Shown here piece after piece: positions 19,501 through 28,350 of a DNA stretch of 64,000 nt. The notes beneath the pieces were generated by a model. It had not been told where the DNA came from. It saw only the letters and a program-made list of their open reading frames with translations, and did not search any database. The first letter of the stretch is position 1. Every line of letters begins with the position of its first letter. Origin of the DNA: Porphyromonas sp. COT-290 OH3588 (GTDB taxonomy: Bacteria; Bacteroidota; Bacteroidia; Bacteroidales; Porphyromonadaceae); NCBI RefSeq assembly GCF_000769075.1, contig NZ_JRFC01000014.1, forward strand, positions 596,693 to 660,692. The letters run 5' to 3'. The position numbers and the translations under genes are program-made.

Positions 19501-20343
19501 TTGGCTCTGTGTCCAGTTATAATTCCCGAATACATAATTAGATACTGGACGACCATCCTTATGGAACCAGTTGATATTATTATTCGTCAGACCGTCTGCT
19601 AATACCAGGCCACCATTGTTCGAAACAAGCGTATACCAAATAGCAGCATACTGAGGCCATTCCTTCTTGGTGATTGCCTTATCGTAGACATCAGCCATAA
19701 ACTCCTGTAGTTTTATAGCAAAAGAAGAAGTACTCTTAAACTCAGAGTTCATCCCCCAGCCTCCAATACCGTATTGCTTGAGCAGAGCTAGAAACTTATC
19801 AGCTCCTCCTTCGTACATTCCAGAGAGGTCGAGCCCATGCCCCGAGCTAGGATTTATATTATCTCCAAAGGGGATAGATGATAGAACCGATGTACCTACT
19901 CCGTTCTTATGAGCAGCGTCCATAAAAGCGCCAGGCATGCGCACCAGCGGAGCTGTCCAGTTACCATAATGCGTCAGATAGCTCCATGTGGAAAACACAT
20001 CACTATCGAAAACAGCAGAGGGCAAAGCATTCGTATTACCATCGTTAGAAGTCCCAATAGGAACCCAGTTCAGGACATTCTTGTCCTTATCCTGCGTAAG
20101 GGCCTTGTCTACCTGAGTAGCTTGATTGGTAAAGCGAGGACGGAACTTAATACGGGAGATAAAGAAGTTCTCGTCCTCCGCTGCCCCAGGATACAGAGGC
20201 TTACCCGGAGTCCAACTGCGATAGACATTACCAAAACGTTCTCCTTCTCCTGTCCACTTGACATACTTCGTTGGAAGCTGTGCGAGTAGAGAAGTCGAAG
20301 AGAGTAGCACTGCCGCCAGGCAGAGACTTGTCTTTGTCTTCAT
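16555..20343 (-). CDS. GH85 endo-beta-N-acetylglucosaminidase, T9SS-secreted (paralogue 2)
   Basis: A 1262-residue protein with the same architecture as its downstream neighbour: signal peptide (MKTKTSLCLAAVLLSSTSLLAQ), GH85 catalytic region with STWSYLTHYGNW, DAAHKNGV and YGIGGWGMNSEF (N199, E201), Ig-like and LamG-like regions (about 840-1060), PKD-like segment and a T9SS type A tail (FPNPFVETVNVRFATAGQY ... LKLQKK). The two paralogues keep the same order and many matching blocks but differ clearly in sequence, so the duplication is not recent. It lies between the Ig-like lipoprotein gene and paralogue 1, each separated by a hairpin. A different N-glycan class preference for the two enzymes is a reasonable guess but not shown. 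Confidence 0.85.
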   Translation of the reverse strand: MKTKTSLCLAAVLLSSTSLLAQLPTKYVKWTGEGERFGNVYRSWTPGKPLYPGAAEDENFFISRIKFRPRFTNQATQVDKALTQDKDKNVLNWVPIGTSNDGNTNALPSAVFDSDVFSTWSYLTHYGNWTAPLVRMPGAFMDAAHKNGVGTSVLSSIPFGDNINPSSGHGLDLSGMYEGGADKFLALLKQYGIGGWGMNSEFKSTSSFAIKLQEFMADVYDKAITKKEWPQYAAIWYTLVSNNGGLVLADGLTNNNINWFHKDGRPVSNYVFGNYNWTQSQLALNDQLAKSVNRDPREVYAGMNLQGAEGRRWSLLKTSGTSIGLWGAHNRNMFFESRNEMGSAPEIMQRTYLGRTESFFGNGSRNPAIKLRVQDKLGISLGFLKDFHGISAFATAKSALKWDLDQMPFFTFFNLGNGRFYNIEGKTVRNAEWYNLGMQDYLPTWRYWFSKKYLGSAEADVKDLGLSATFTWDDAWFGGSSFQIKGTAASEYLHLFKTEFALKSGDKIRLRYKFRSGSSDLALVASAKGQESTEVTASILDASDVDLDEWTTSEITIGEGFTDLNLANQTIAAVALKFENAKDMELLIGEFSILRGEVKKPATPTIKEEYTKAYNYTFKGIDGKIIFNMPTPDGHPKNEVVYNEDVKTAFFKLYSQQEGEKEHFIGTTTSWAGLYFSAPFDVAKTKKIRFGVSAVGLDGVTEGEIAWSEYKTAGEQEISEAVVIDKPVIKPNQDFTVQFEDPTHADATWVILDDKNTELASFAGVKKFTHQLPKSGIYSLKYTVNNQGAKTLFGFIQVSDLSKGAVPSIKTLTFNATEDKSVKSKKGQVNELAYTGNSANGAVSRGISLSEQPYSIPSREVRLTQPGQTWSMAMWVKFNSFKGATQLLNVRDVQYHDWPQNNWGNTWSVYDPNSKIYDVARREDYSQGATEHHQKYRINFPIGAWTHLVYVFERKDNGLNVGRLYVNGKPAEAVEYRNGNAKGQGLDETGFNLTDYNDKSFVYFGGTAAGRAGVDGVIDDVKFYDIALTEEQAAKEMYASTLPEGTIGYWDFEGEMNAEHKFASKISKLDNKPHSWTAIFAADPKGAEGRSIPSSIPSSFEAGSPYLPGELFKVETTAKWTFPRGAVTEATGNDVAGSAKVTYAKKGVFSGKLTLTNSWGSDSREIDVITITDPGSIETTDEVSLAAFPNPFVETVNVRFATAGQYQIAIYDLSGNLVSRKAMDAEAGSIVAVNLDAPAGIYLLRVQTAEGKLLQTLKLQKK

Positions 20344-20387
20344 AAAACTAATTATTTGTGAATGAAACTTTAATTATCATTATCAGC

Positions 20388-20427
20388 TAGAGCCACCAGA
20401 GCCTTTATCCAAGCTCTGGTGGCTCTA
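20388..20427. terminator. Perfect hairpin after the Ig-like lipoprotein gene
   Basis: TAGAGCCACCAGAGC (20388-20402) pairs perfectly with GCTCTGGTGGCTCTA (20413-20427), loop of 10 bases, five bases beyond the stop codon. There is no T-tract on the minus strand, so it may be a weak terminator or an mRNA-stabilising stem that tunes expression of the GH85 genes below the susCD genes. Confidence 0.55.
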
Positions 20428-20431
20428 GGTT

Positions 20432-22444
20432 TTACTTGCCTCGAGCAAGACCTGTTACAGTTCCTGTGAATTTAATCTTCTTCCCAGCCACATCGAGCGT
20501 CAGATCATTAACAACGATCTTGTACTTAGATCCGTCCTTCTCGATGCTAATACTACCAGACTCGGCCTGCTTAATGAGACCTCCACCAATGCTCCAGCGA
20601 ACAGAGATCTCGGTACCATTACCCACAGTGTAAACACCTTCTTCAAACTTGTCGGAGCCAGCAACCTTGATTCTGAAGTTGGCAGGGATACTCTGCTGTG
20701 CGTCCTTGGCCTTGAGCACGATGTCGTACAGACCACCCGAGTAGCGGATACCACTCTGCTTGGCCTCGTACATCTCATTGCTGAGTGTAGCGCTAGGCTG
20801 TACTGGCACGATAGTCATCTCACGCTTGTCCATACGGTCGGACTTACCATACTGAGCCCTTACCTCTACCTTGACAGGCTCATTGCTTGGCAAATCAAGA
20901 GCCTTGAGACGTACAACCTCTCCTACTGGGTTCTTGGTTACAAACTCTAGAGGTACATTCTTGTCGATAGACCAGTGCACCTTAGTCCAGTCTGGCTTAT
21001 CAGCTCCCTCCATTAGGAGCTTAGCTCTCCAGTCTACCTCGTCGCCTACCATCAAGACGTTGGGCGTTGAGTTGTCGATGCTCAGCGACTTAGGAGAGGC
21101 AAGCGTAGTGATATTCTTGAGTGTAAAGCTCTTGCCTCGTAGCGTAATGGTCATATCTGTAGTACCCGTAGCTAGAGCTCTGAGAGAGAAGACACCATCG
21201 TTGCCCTGTAGCTCCACAATACCGGGTGTAGAGTAGGTAACGGCCTTCTCTAGATCGAGCTCGCCGAGGATCACTGCCGTAGAGCTACGAGGAGTCACGA
21301 GTAGACGGATAGGTAGGTGCTCACCCACAGAGAAGCCCGTGATTACAGATGGAGCAAACGAAATGCCCTCAAATGGTATCGTCTTGAAGTTGAGTACAGA
21401 GAAGATAACCCCGACTGTAGCTTCCTGCAGAGTGCAACTTACCTTGAAGTTGCCCTCAGTAGAACCGCTAGCCACATGAGCCACAAACTTGAACTTACCA
21501 CTTGGGTCAATAGAGCTCTCGGTCTGCTCGATGATACCGCCGCCACCTGATACCTCCCAAACGACATCGCCCTTAATCTGATCTAGAGCTTCCTGAGTAT
21601 TGGGGGTAACGTCGGCATAGACCTCTACCTGATGCTTCGTTAGGATATCAATAGCCTCAGACTTCTCAAACGACTTGAAGCTTGGGTCAAGACCGAGCTG
21701 TGGCTGGATCTCCTTCTTAACTACAGCCGCCTTAAGCGTTGGGCCTAGCTTGACGGATAGGCTCTGCGTTTTGCCTGCTAGCTTGACGTTGAGCGTGTAG
21801 ACACCCAGAGAAACGGGTTTAGCCTCTACAACGTACCAAGCAGCCCCCTGTGGGAGATCCTTGATGATGTCACTGTCCTTCTCTGGGTCTAGCACCTTTT
21901 TGGTTACCTTGAACACATCGTCCTGCGAAGACCACTCAATCTCCTCCTCTGCAATGAGTGCAGCAGGCGTCACCGCCAACAAGAGATCCCTTTTCTCGCC
22001 AGCAGGCATATAGAAATACTTCTTGACTGGAGTAATCTCGTTGAGGAAGAAAGTAATGCCACTGGCGTTAGCCTTCTTGGTCACCGTAGCTGTTACCTTG
22101 GCATAGCGCCCGTTCTGTAGGCTAGCACGTATCGCTACCTCTTTGCCTTCGCCACCCTTGACGGCAACAATCTTATTTCCCTCTATAACCTTAACAATCT
22201 TCTCATCTTCCGAAGACCAGCTCACCACAGCATCCTTGATGTCCTCTCCATCGACATTGCGCACAGCACAAGTCATGGCGATGGTATCGAGCTCTGCTCT
22301 TAGCTTGGGAGCAGATGGCGTGATGGTTATGTAGTAGTCGTTGCCTACCCCAGCCAAGGTCTGCTTGTCCTTACAGCTAAACAAGGACGAAGCCAGCACA
22401 AGACCAGAAAGACCTGCCACCCATTTATTGAGATTTCGTTTCAT
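20432..22444 (-). CDS. Surface lipoprotein with Ig-like (BIG2-type) repeats, in the susCD/GH85 locus
   Basis: A 670-residue protein with a lipoprotein signal (LASSLFSC, Cys at residue 24). The body is a series of beta-rich Ig-like segments with typical phrases such as VSWSSEDEKIVKV, WEVSGGGG and VHWSIDKN. The C-terminal 100 residues form a separate beta domain seen at the end of many Bacteroidota lipoproteins. No catalytic motif is visible. Its place directly after susC and susD suggests a surface glycan-binding protein analogous to SusE/SusF or SGBP proteins; the ligand is inferred from the neighbouring GH85 enzymes to be N-glycan. The gap to susD is 89 bases with no strong hairpin, so co-transcription is likely. 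Confidence 0.75.
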   Translation of the reverse strand: MKRNLNKWVAGLSGLVLASSLFSCKDKQTLAGVGNDYYITITPSAPKLRAELDTIAMTCAVRNVDGEDIKDAVVSWSSEDEKIVKVIEGNKIVAVKGGEGKEVAIRASLQNGRYAKVTATVTKKANASGITFFLNEITPVKKYFYMPAGEKRDLLLAVTPAALIAEEEIEWSSQDDVFKVTKKVLDPEKDSDIIKDLPQGAAWYVVEAKPVSLGVYTLNVKLAGKTQSLSVKLGPTLKAAVVKKEIQPQLGLDPSFKSFEKSEAIDILTKHQVEVYADVTPNTQEALDQIKGDVVWEVSGGGGIIEQTESSIDPSGKFKFVAHVASGSTEGNFKVSCTLQEATVGVIFSVLNFKTIPFEGISFAPSVITGFSVGEHLPIRLLVTPRSSTAVILGELDLEKAVTYSTPGIVELQGNDGVFSLRALATGTTDMTITLRGKSFTLKNITTLASPKSLSIDNSTPNVLMVGDEVDWRAKLLMEGADKPDWTKVHWSIDKNVPLEFVTKNPVGEVVRLKALDLPSNEPVKVEVRAQYGKSDRMDKREMTIVPVQPSATLSNEMYEAKQSGIRYSGGLYDIVLKAKDAQQSIPANFRIKVAGSDKFEEGVYTVGNGTEISVRWSIGGGLIKQAESGSISIEKDGSKYKIVVNDLTLDVAGKKIKFTGTVTGLARGK

Positions 22445-22533
22445 TTCCTATTGGTTATAATAATGTCATTCATATCAACCCTACCCTATTGCCCAGAAGC
22501 ACTCGAACTAGGTAATAGAGTAGAGCCTAGAGA

Positions 22534-24294
22534 TTAAAAGTTCTTAGGTTCTCGGCGCTTGCTCTTGGCGAGGTCATCTCCGGGAATATCCGTGATCGTT
22601 TCCGTTGGCACGTCCCACCATAGGCGTGTAGATCCTTCATTAGGGCCACCTAGTAGCGCAGGTAGTGTCTTGAGTTCCTCTGCGTTGTTGGGGTTCTCTA
22701 CGTATGGGATACGGCGGAGCTGTAGCTCGCCATCTACGCCCCTCCAGTTGTTGATGTACACTGGGAATAGACGTGGGTAGCCCGTACGGCGGAAAGTCGT
22801 CCAAGTAGGAGCCGAGCAAGGGAAGACAGCCATATACTTCTGGGTAATGATCTTCTCTAGCTTGATCTCGTCGGTATCGGCTTCATTCCAAGCTACACCT
22901 ACCATCACACGGCCCTTGAGGTCGTGAGCCTTGCCTGCGTATGGATCTACATAGTCGATATCCTTAGGCTCTGTACGCTCCATGTACTTGGCTGCATCAT
23001 CTTCGGTGAGGCCATTCTCGGTGAAAGAGAGCTTAATGCCTCGCTCATACCACTCCTGTGCAGTAGCGCCACCGGGAGTATTCCAGCCACGCAGAGCAGC
23101 CTCCGCCATAATGAAGAGCATCTCCGTGCGCTTAATCCAAGGCAATGGCATATTCTGCATATTGGAGCTAGCAGCCGAATAGGGGCCATAGCCGTGGAGC
23201 TTATCGCTCTTATTGATCATGGGGATACCCTGACGCACGCCGATATAGCCCTCGTCCTCGAATGTGTAACCCGTAGACTGATTGTTGGCATTGAGGATAT
23301 TACCATGCTTAGTGAACCAGACTCCGATGAGCGGATTATCTAGACGCTTCATGATATTCTCCATAGATCCACCTAGACGCAGGTCGTCCCAACCCACAGA
23401 AATCTTCCAGATGGGATTATCGCCCACCCAGTCGCAGAAGTTACGATCCTGCGTGAAGTCGTAAGCATCCTTGTCGGTAAACACACCTATATCATCGCTC
23501 ATAGCCTTCTCTGCCTGCTGACGAGCCTGTGTAGGATCAACCTTAACGATATTCATAGCCATACGCAAGCGGATTGAGTTGGCGAACTTAACCCAGTTGC
23601 GCCAGTCGCCACGAGAGATACCACCACGTGGGCCCTCGATCTTGGCTAGCTCGTCGGACGAAGGCTGCGTTTCTCTAAGAATCTTAGAAGCCTCGTCTAG
23701 CTCGTCGAAAATACGCTTGTAGACCTCCTGCTGTGAAATATAGGTGCGAGGGGGGAAGCGCTTCACCGCCCTCATATCATCGAAGGCCAATGGACCAAAG
23801 ATATCTGTAAGCTCCTGAGCCGTGAAGTCGAAGAGGATCATCGCGATCGCCTTGAAGTGTGGCACCCCTAGACGCTCACCATGGAAGTAAGCATTGCGGA
23901 TAGCAGGATAGAGGGCAGAGGGTGTACTCATCGCCCCCATCAGATAGTCATTGGGGAACGTATAGGTGGTAGGCAGAGCTCCTCCGAAGAGGAACTTATT
24001 CTGCGTTACCGTCCAGTAGCCTGCATACACATCGATATGGTTCGCACGCTGATACTGATAATTGTGCTCCTGACAGGTAATCACATGGTTCATACCACCC
24101 TTCATCTCCTTGGCAAGAGCTACGGGATCTTCTGCACCTGCACCACCCGTATCGTCAATCTCTTTATTCTGCCCCTGATGCTTCTCACGAGGAGCATTCC
24201 AAGGGTAGTTGTCAAGTTCTCTTGATCCGCAGGCGGGAAGCACTAACCCCAAAGAGGCTAATGCGATCCCAACTACTATATGTTTCTTTTTCAT
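22534..24294 (-). CDS. SusD/RagB-family nutrient-binding outer membrane lipoprotein
   Basis: A 586-residue SusD-like protein with a lipoprotein signal (GLVLPACGS, Cys at residue 22). Helical TPR-like segments typical of the SusD fold are recognisable (FKAIAMILFDFTAQELTDIFG; VYKRIFDELDEASKIL; WVKFANSIRLRMAMNI; RTEMLFIMAEAALRGW). SusD proteins cap the SusC barrel on the outer surface and deliver glycan or peptide ligands. It follows susC after a 34-base gap, the standard order, and precedes the Ig-like lipoprotein and the two GH85 genes, which makes this a glycan-utilisation locus. Confidence 0.93.
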   Translation of the reverse strand: MKKKHIVVGIALASLGLVLPACGSRELDNYPWNAPREKHQGQNKEIDDTGGAGAEDPVALAKEMKGGMNHVITCQEHNYQYQRANHIDVYAGYWTVTQNKFLFGGALPTTYTFPNDYLMGAMSTPSALYPAIRNAYFHGERLGVPHFKAIAMILFDFTAQELTDIFGPLAFDDMRAVKRFPPRTYISQQEVYKRIFDELDEASKILRETQPSSDELAKIEGPRGGISRGDWRNWVKFANSIRLRMAMNIVKVDPTQARQQAEKAMSDDIGVFTDKDAYDFTQDRNFCDWVGDNPIWKISVGWDDLRLGGSMENIMKRLDNPLIGVWFTKHGNILNANNQSTGYTFEDEGYIGVRQGIPMINKSDKLHGYGPYSAASSNMQNMPLPWIKRTEMLFIMAEAALRGWNTPGGATAQEWYERGIKLSFTENGLTEDDAAKYMERTEPKDIDYVDPYAGKAHDLKGRVMVGVAWNEADTDEIKLEKIITQKYMAVFPCSAPTWTTFRRTGYPRLFPVYINNWRGVDGELQLRRIPYVENPNNAEELKTLPALLGGPNEGSTRLWWDVPTETITDIPGDDLAKSKRREPKNF

Positions 24295-24328
24295 CGAATT
24301 TCTTTTGATAAATAGTTAGACAACTCAA

Positions 24329-27300
24329 CTAGAAAGTAACCTTGGCACTAATCCCGAAGGTACGTGTCGTAGGCATTGAGTAGGCATCAATACCACCAAA
24401 GCCGTTGGCAGCAGACTGAGAGATGTCTGGGTCGATTGGGCTATTGCGGTAGATGAAGAATAGGTTACGAGCGATAGCACTGAGCTGCAAATTCTTGCTA
24501 GCACCTAGTAGGTCGTAGAACGTGTAGCTCAGAGAAACATCTCTAAGGCGTAGGTTCGTCGCATCGTAGATATAGTCTTCGATTGGGTTACCACCGATCG
24601 TCTTGTAGTAGATCTCGGGGTTTACACGGCGTCCGCTACCATCATTGAGCTCTACGTAGCCACGGTCACGAGCCTCGGCTGAGCGCACAGACACACCATA
24701 GAGGTCCATATCTGGCTGCGTGAGGCTCATCACCTTACCACCGATCTTACCATCGATGAGCATATAGAGCTGGAAGTTCTTGTAGCTAAACGTATTGTTG
24801 ATACCGAAGTTGATGCGAGCCGTAGCATTACCCACCTTAGTATCGAAGCCTCCCGATGCGAGCACTGGTGTATGGCCATCGTCTTGTAGCACGATGTGAC
24901 CCTTCTCGTCACGCAGGAACGAGTTCACATAGATATCACCATAAGCACCTCCCTTGACGTACTTGATCTTGAACTTATTGGGGCCAGTGACGTAAGTGTG
25001 AGGTGTGCCGTCGGGGCGAATGTAAGTTTCGAGGATCTTATTGTCGTTGTAGGCAATGTTGAAGCCGGGGCGCCAAGTCAGATCCTTAGTGATATTCACT
25101 CGATAGTTGGTAGAGAACTCAACCCCCCAGTTACGAATTTTACCTGTATTGACAGGTACACCGTCGATGTAGAGGAACTGGTTCTTGAGCGTAGAGTTAT
25201 AGAACGTTAGGTCAAAATCCCAACGATTGTCGAAGAGTGCTCCGTCTAAGCCGACCTCAAACGAAGTTGTTGTTTCGGGCTTAGGATCCTTGAAGGGGGG
25301 TGGAGCAGGAGAGATAGAACCACTTGGATCTCGCAGGTTAATACCCTGAGCGAAGAAGTCTTGGTTGGGCACTGGGTTACCTACTACAGAGAATGAGGTA
25401 CGTAGCTTGAGGCTATTGAACTGCTTACCCAGAGGCAGCAACTTGTCTAGCTGAGCATTGGCACCAGCAGAGTAGAATGAGAAGGAGATGTATTCATTTT
25501 CCTTGGCAAACTGCTGGAAGCTCTTCGCCCACTCGATACGGTAGCTACCATCTACGAAGATCTTATCGTCCCAGCCCAGAGTTGCCGTAGCGAAGAGGGC
25601 TGCCTCCCAGTTGTCGCCCCATCTTTCGTTGGGGTTAGCGCTACGACCAGACTTATTGGTATCGTTGATCACGAGGTCATTCTGTGGCAAGAAGATATTG
25701 GGGCGAGCCGCAGTATCTTGGTCGTTACCCACAGAGAGAGAGCGGTTGGCTGAACGCTTGTGGCTAGCACCGGCAGTGGCCTGTAGACTCACAGCCTTAC
25801 CAAGCTCTTGGTTGTAGCTCAAGAGAGCATCTTGGAAGAAGTCCGTAGAGTGGCTACGACCCGTGTAGTACGAAGCACCGAGCGCCTGACCGGCTACGAT
25901 AGAGGTAGCATAGCGAGAGTTGAAGCCTCTATTCTGTATGTAGTCGAGGTTGGTACGTGTCTGGAAGTTCAGATTGTCAAGAATCTTCACTTTGGCCGAC
26001 AGTGTACCAAGCAGACGGTCTTGGATAGACTCGTCAGAGAGCATATTCACAAGCCACCATGGGTTATTGAAGTCTGTGTCTAGCCAGTACCAAGTCTGTA
26101 CGGGCTGGCCGAGCAGCTTGCTATTGTGGCGTCCGTCGATTGGGTTGTAGACAACGAGATCGTCGTAGGTACCGGGGTGCTGGTAGTTGTGACGGAAGTA
26201 GCGCATATCCACACTAGCTGGCGTACGATAGAGCGCAGCCATAGGGCTCATAGAGCGACCGATAACGGGGCGGTTGAGCGTATTCTGGTGGATATAGTTC
26301 ATGCTCAAGTCTAGGTCTAGGCGCTCGAAGAGCTTATAAGACTGCTTGAACATCATATTATGACGCATAAACTTATTCTTGGGCATGATACCTGTCTGAT
26401 AGGTATTGGCATAGGAGAAATAAGTCTGTTGCTTCTCTGTACCTCCGCTGATCGTAGCAGCTGTATTCTGCGTAAAGCCAAGGTTGAAGAAATCCTTGAT
26501 CGTATTGCGAGGTGTGCGTGTCAGGTAGGGCGTAGCAGCTAGCTCGTCGTCTGTCAGCTCGCTGATGCGCTTACCCCAACCATCGTACCCTGCACCTAGG
26601 CCATAGGTCTTCTGTAGCTCGGGATAGTCTGCGATGAGGTCTACCATAGTGCTAGTAGATACATCTACACGTAGCTTACCCTCGCGACCACTCTTGGTGG
26701 TGATGATGAGCACCCCGTTATTGGCACTACTACCATAGAGTGCAGCAGCATTGGGGCCCTTGAGTACGGTAAGCGAGGCAATGTCGTCGGGGTTAATCGT
26801 AGAGAGGATATCTCCACCATCTCGACCACCACCCTGCAAGAGGTCGGTAGCCTGACCCGAAGGTCCGCTAGAGAGGGGCACCCCGTCGAGCACGATCAGA
26901 GGTTGGTTCGTACCGAGGATCGAGTTCTGTCCACGAAGAGTAATCTTGGTAGATCCACCACCTGCACCCGAGTTGTTGGGGGTAATGGTCAGACCGGCAC
27001 TCTTACCACGCAGAGCATTAACGAAGTTAGGCTCCTTGATACGTGTCAGCTCCTTGTTGTCCACCGACTGTGTAGCATAGGTCAGCGTCTTACTCTTACG
27101 CTTGATACCAAGAGCTGTCACTACGACCGCTTCGAGCTGCTGCGAATCCTCACGCATAGTCACATCAATCTTGCTACGACCATTGATGTCAATAGTCTGC
27201 GTAGCAAAGCCGATGTAGGAGAAGCTCAGCTGTGTAACACCCTTGGGGACATCTACACTGTAGTTGCCATCGAAGTCGGTAAGACCTCCATTCTGAGTAG

Positions 27301-27454
27301 CCCCTACAGGTACCACCTGCACTCCGATCAAGGGTTCTCCCTTGTCGTCTTTGACTACCCCTACAACCTTACGGGTTGCTTGCGCACCTAGGCCGTCGAT
27401 CACAAATAGACCTAGTAGCGCCATGAGTAGAAATTGCTTTAGTACTCTCATCAC
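24329..27454 (-). CDS. SusC/RagA-family TonB-linked outer membrane transporter
   Basis: A 1041-residue TonB-dependent receptor. After a signal peptide (ending GLGAQ) comes a carboxypeptidase-regulatory-like domain (about 28-100: VVGVVKDDKGEPLIGVQV), then the plug (LRGQNSILGTNQPLIVLDGVPL; VLKGPNAAALYGSSANNGV), then the long beta-barrel ending in the aromatic residue F. It imports ligand captured by the SusD partner. It is the first gene of the locus, with a candidate promoter at 27570-27601. No regulator (SusR, hybrid two-component or sigma/anti-sigma pair) is next to it, so control must come from elsewhere. Confidence 0.95.
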   Translation of the reverse strand: MMRVLKQFLLMALLGLFVIDGLGAQATRKVVGVVKDDKGEPLIGVQVVPVGATQNGGLTDFDGNYSVDVPKGVTQLSFSYIGFATQTIDINGRSKIDVTMREDSQQLEAVVVTALGIKRKSKTLTYATQSVDNKELTRIKEPNFVNALRGKSAGLTITPNNSGAGGGSTKITLRGQNSILGTNQPLIVLDGVPLSSGPSGQATDLLQGGGRDGGDILSTINPDDIASLTVLKGPNAAALYGSSANNGVLIITTKSGREGKLRVDVSTSTMVDLIADYPELQKTYGLGAGYDGWGKRISELTDDELAATPYLTRTPRNTIKDFFNLGFTQNTAATISGGTEKQQTYFSYANTYQTGIMPKNKFMRHNMMFKQSYKLFERLDLDLSMNYIHQNTLNRPVIGRSMSPMAALYRTPASVDMRYFRHNYQHPGTYDDLVVYNPIDGRHNSKLLGQPVQTWYWLDTDFNNPWWLVNMLSDESIQDRLLGTLSAKVKILDNLNFQTRTNLDYIQNRGFNSRYATSIVAGQALGASYYTGRSHSTDFFQDALLSYNQELGKAVSLQATAGASHKRSANRSLSVGNDQDTAARPNIFLPQNDLVINDTNKSGRSANPNERWGDNWEAALFATATLGWDDKIFVDGSYRIEWAKSFQQFAKENEYISFSFYSAGANAQLDKLLPLGKQFNSLKLRTSFSVVGNPVPNQDFFAQGINLRDPSGSISPAPPPFKDPKPETTTSFEVGLDGALFDNRWDFDLTFYNSTLKNQFLYIDGVPVNTGKIRNWGVEFSTNYRVNITKDLTWRPGFNIAYNDNKILETYIRPDGTPHTYVTGPNKFKIKYVKGGAYGDIYVNSFLRDEKGHIVLQDDGHTPVLASGGFDTKVGNATARINFGINNTFSYKNFQLYMLIDGKIGGKVMSLTQPDMDLYGVSVRSAEARDRGYVELNDGSGRRVNPEIYYKTIGGNPIEDYIYDATNLRLRDVSLSYTFYDLLGASKNLQLSAIARNLFFIYRNSPIDPDISQSAANGFGGIDAYSMPTTRTFGISAKVTF

Positions 27455-27569
27455 TATAATTAAAATTAAAAAATCATTTACCTCTCAAGAACTCCTTCCT
27501 TGGATCACCACACCGGAAGATAGTCAAATATCATACCGACATACATATATGTAGTCACGTACGCAAATA

Positions 27570-27601
27570 CAAAATTAAGACAAACCCATATAATAATCCA
27601 A
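27570..27601 (-). promoter_or_regulatory. Candidate promoter of the susCD/GH85 locus
   Basis: On the minus strand TTG (27601-27599), 21 bases, then TAATTTTG (27577-27570), close to the Bacteroidota -33/-7 model with slightly long spacing. It predicts a leader of about 110 bases before susC. Confidence 0.5.
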
Positions 27602-28020
27602 CTTATTTTACATTACACCAGCAGGTCTGGTTAGTTAAATTAATTATTAAAGCAGGACAGATAGAAAAATGTCCTTTTTTACCCCTCGTTTACTGCAAAA
27701 AGGAAAATACATCAACAGATAAAGCACACATAGCATAGTAAAACTAACCTCCATAGACACTCAAAAATGCTCATCTACACCACGAAAAACAAAACAAATT
27801 TTATCTAGAGCTCTAGAAAACGGACAAATCATACACTTTTTAGGCACAAAGGCGTCGCACTCCTAGCCCCCAATCGGAGCATATAGGGCTCTCGGGTGCA
27901 CCTCTACGACTCCCAAGCACAACCCCTATCTCCCCGTACTAGAGGGCAGAGCGATAGAAGCAAACCCTAGGAGAACACGAATACGATATACTAGTTAGGC
28001 GGGCGTTGTTACTGGCAGGG
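27602..28020. other. AT-rich non-coding stretch upstream of susC
   Basis: No frame, tRNA or strong hairpin is seen here. The part 27602-27840 is A/T rich with A-runs; from 27840 it becomes more G/C rich before the repeat copy B begins. It may carry regulatory sites for the glycan locus, but I cannot identify any. Confidence 0.5.
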
Positions 28021-28350
28021 ATTTTAGATTTTAGACCAGATTTCAGAATGTTGATGAGAAAGCCTCTCATAGCTCGGACAAGAACCGCTAGACCCCGTAT
28101 TTACCCTCTAGCAAGCTCTGTACTGCGTCCGACCGCATTTGGGCACTTGGGGCTCAGTCGCACGAAAACACTCGTCTAAAGGAAACTCTTTATAACTACC
28201 TATAAAACAAACTAATATACTACAAACAAGCCACATCTTAGTACTCTTGTCGTATATTCTAGGATATTTCTCCCCATCAATCCTTGGGAATTGGTGGACA
28301 CACTGCAAGAGATTAGTCCTCCAATCCAAGTAGATCTTCCCATCAATTAT
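28021..28350 (-). repeat. Intergenic repeat, copy B (minus orientation)
   Basis: On the minus strand it starts AATTGATGGGAAGATCTAC, then GGATTGGAGGACTAATC, TGCAGTGTGTCCACC, a second ATTGATGGGGAGAAATA, later GCTAGAGGGTAAATACGGGGTCT, and ends CTCATCAACATTCTGAAATC. It is the best-preserved copy. The frame 28108-28356 within it translates to the same pattern as copy A (IDGK-Y-D-R-N ... CVH ... RIDGEKY), including two IDG(K/E) units. Position: between the susC leader and glnS. Confidence 0.8.

Noticed and set aside
26903-27391. Plus-strand open frame of 162 codons opposite susC
   Set aside because: Antisense to the conserved plug region of a SusC protein; no motif, no promoter.
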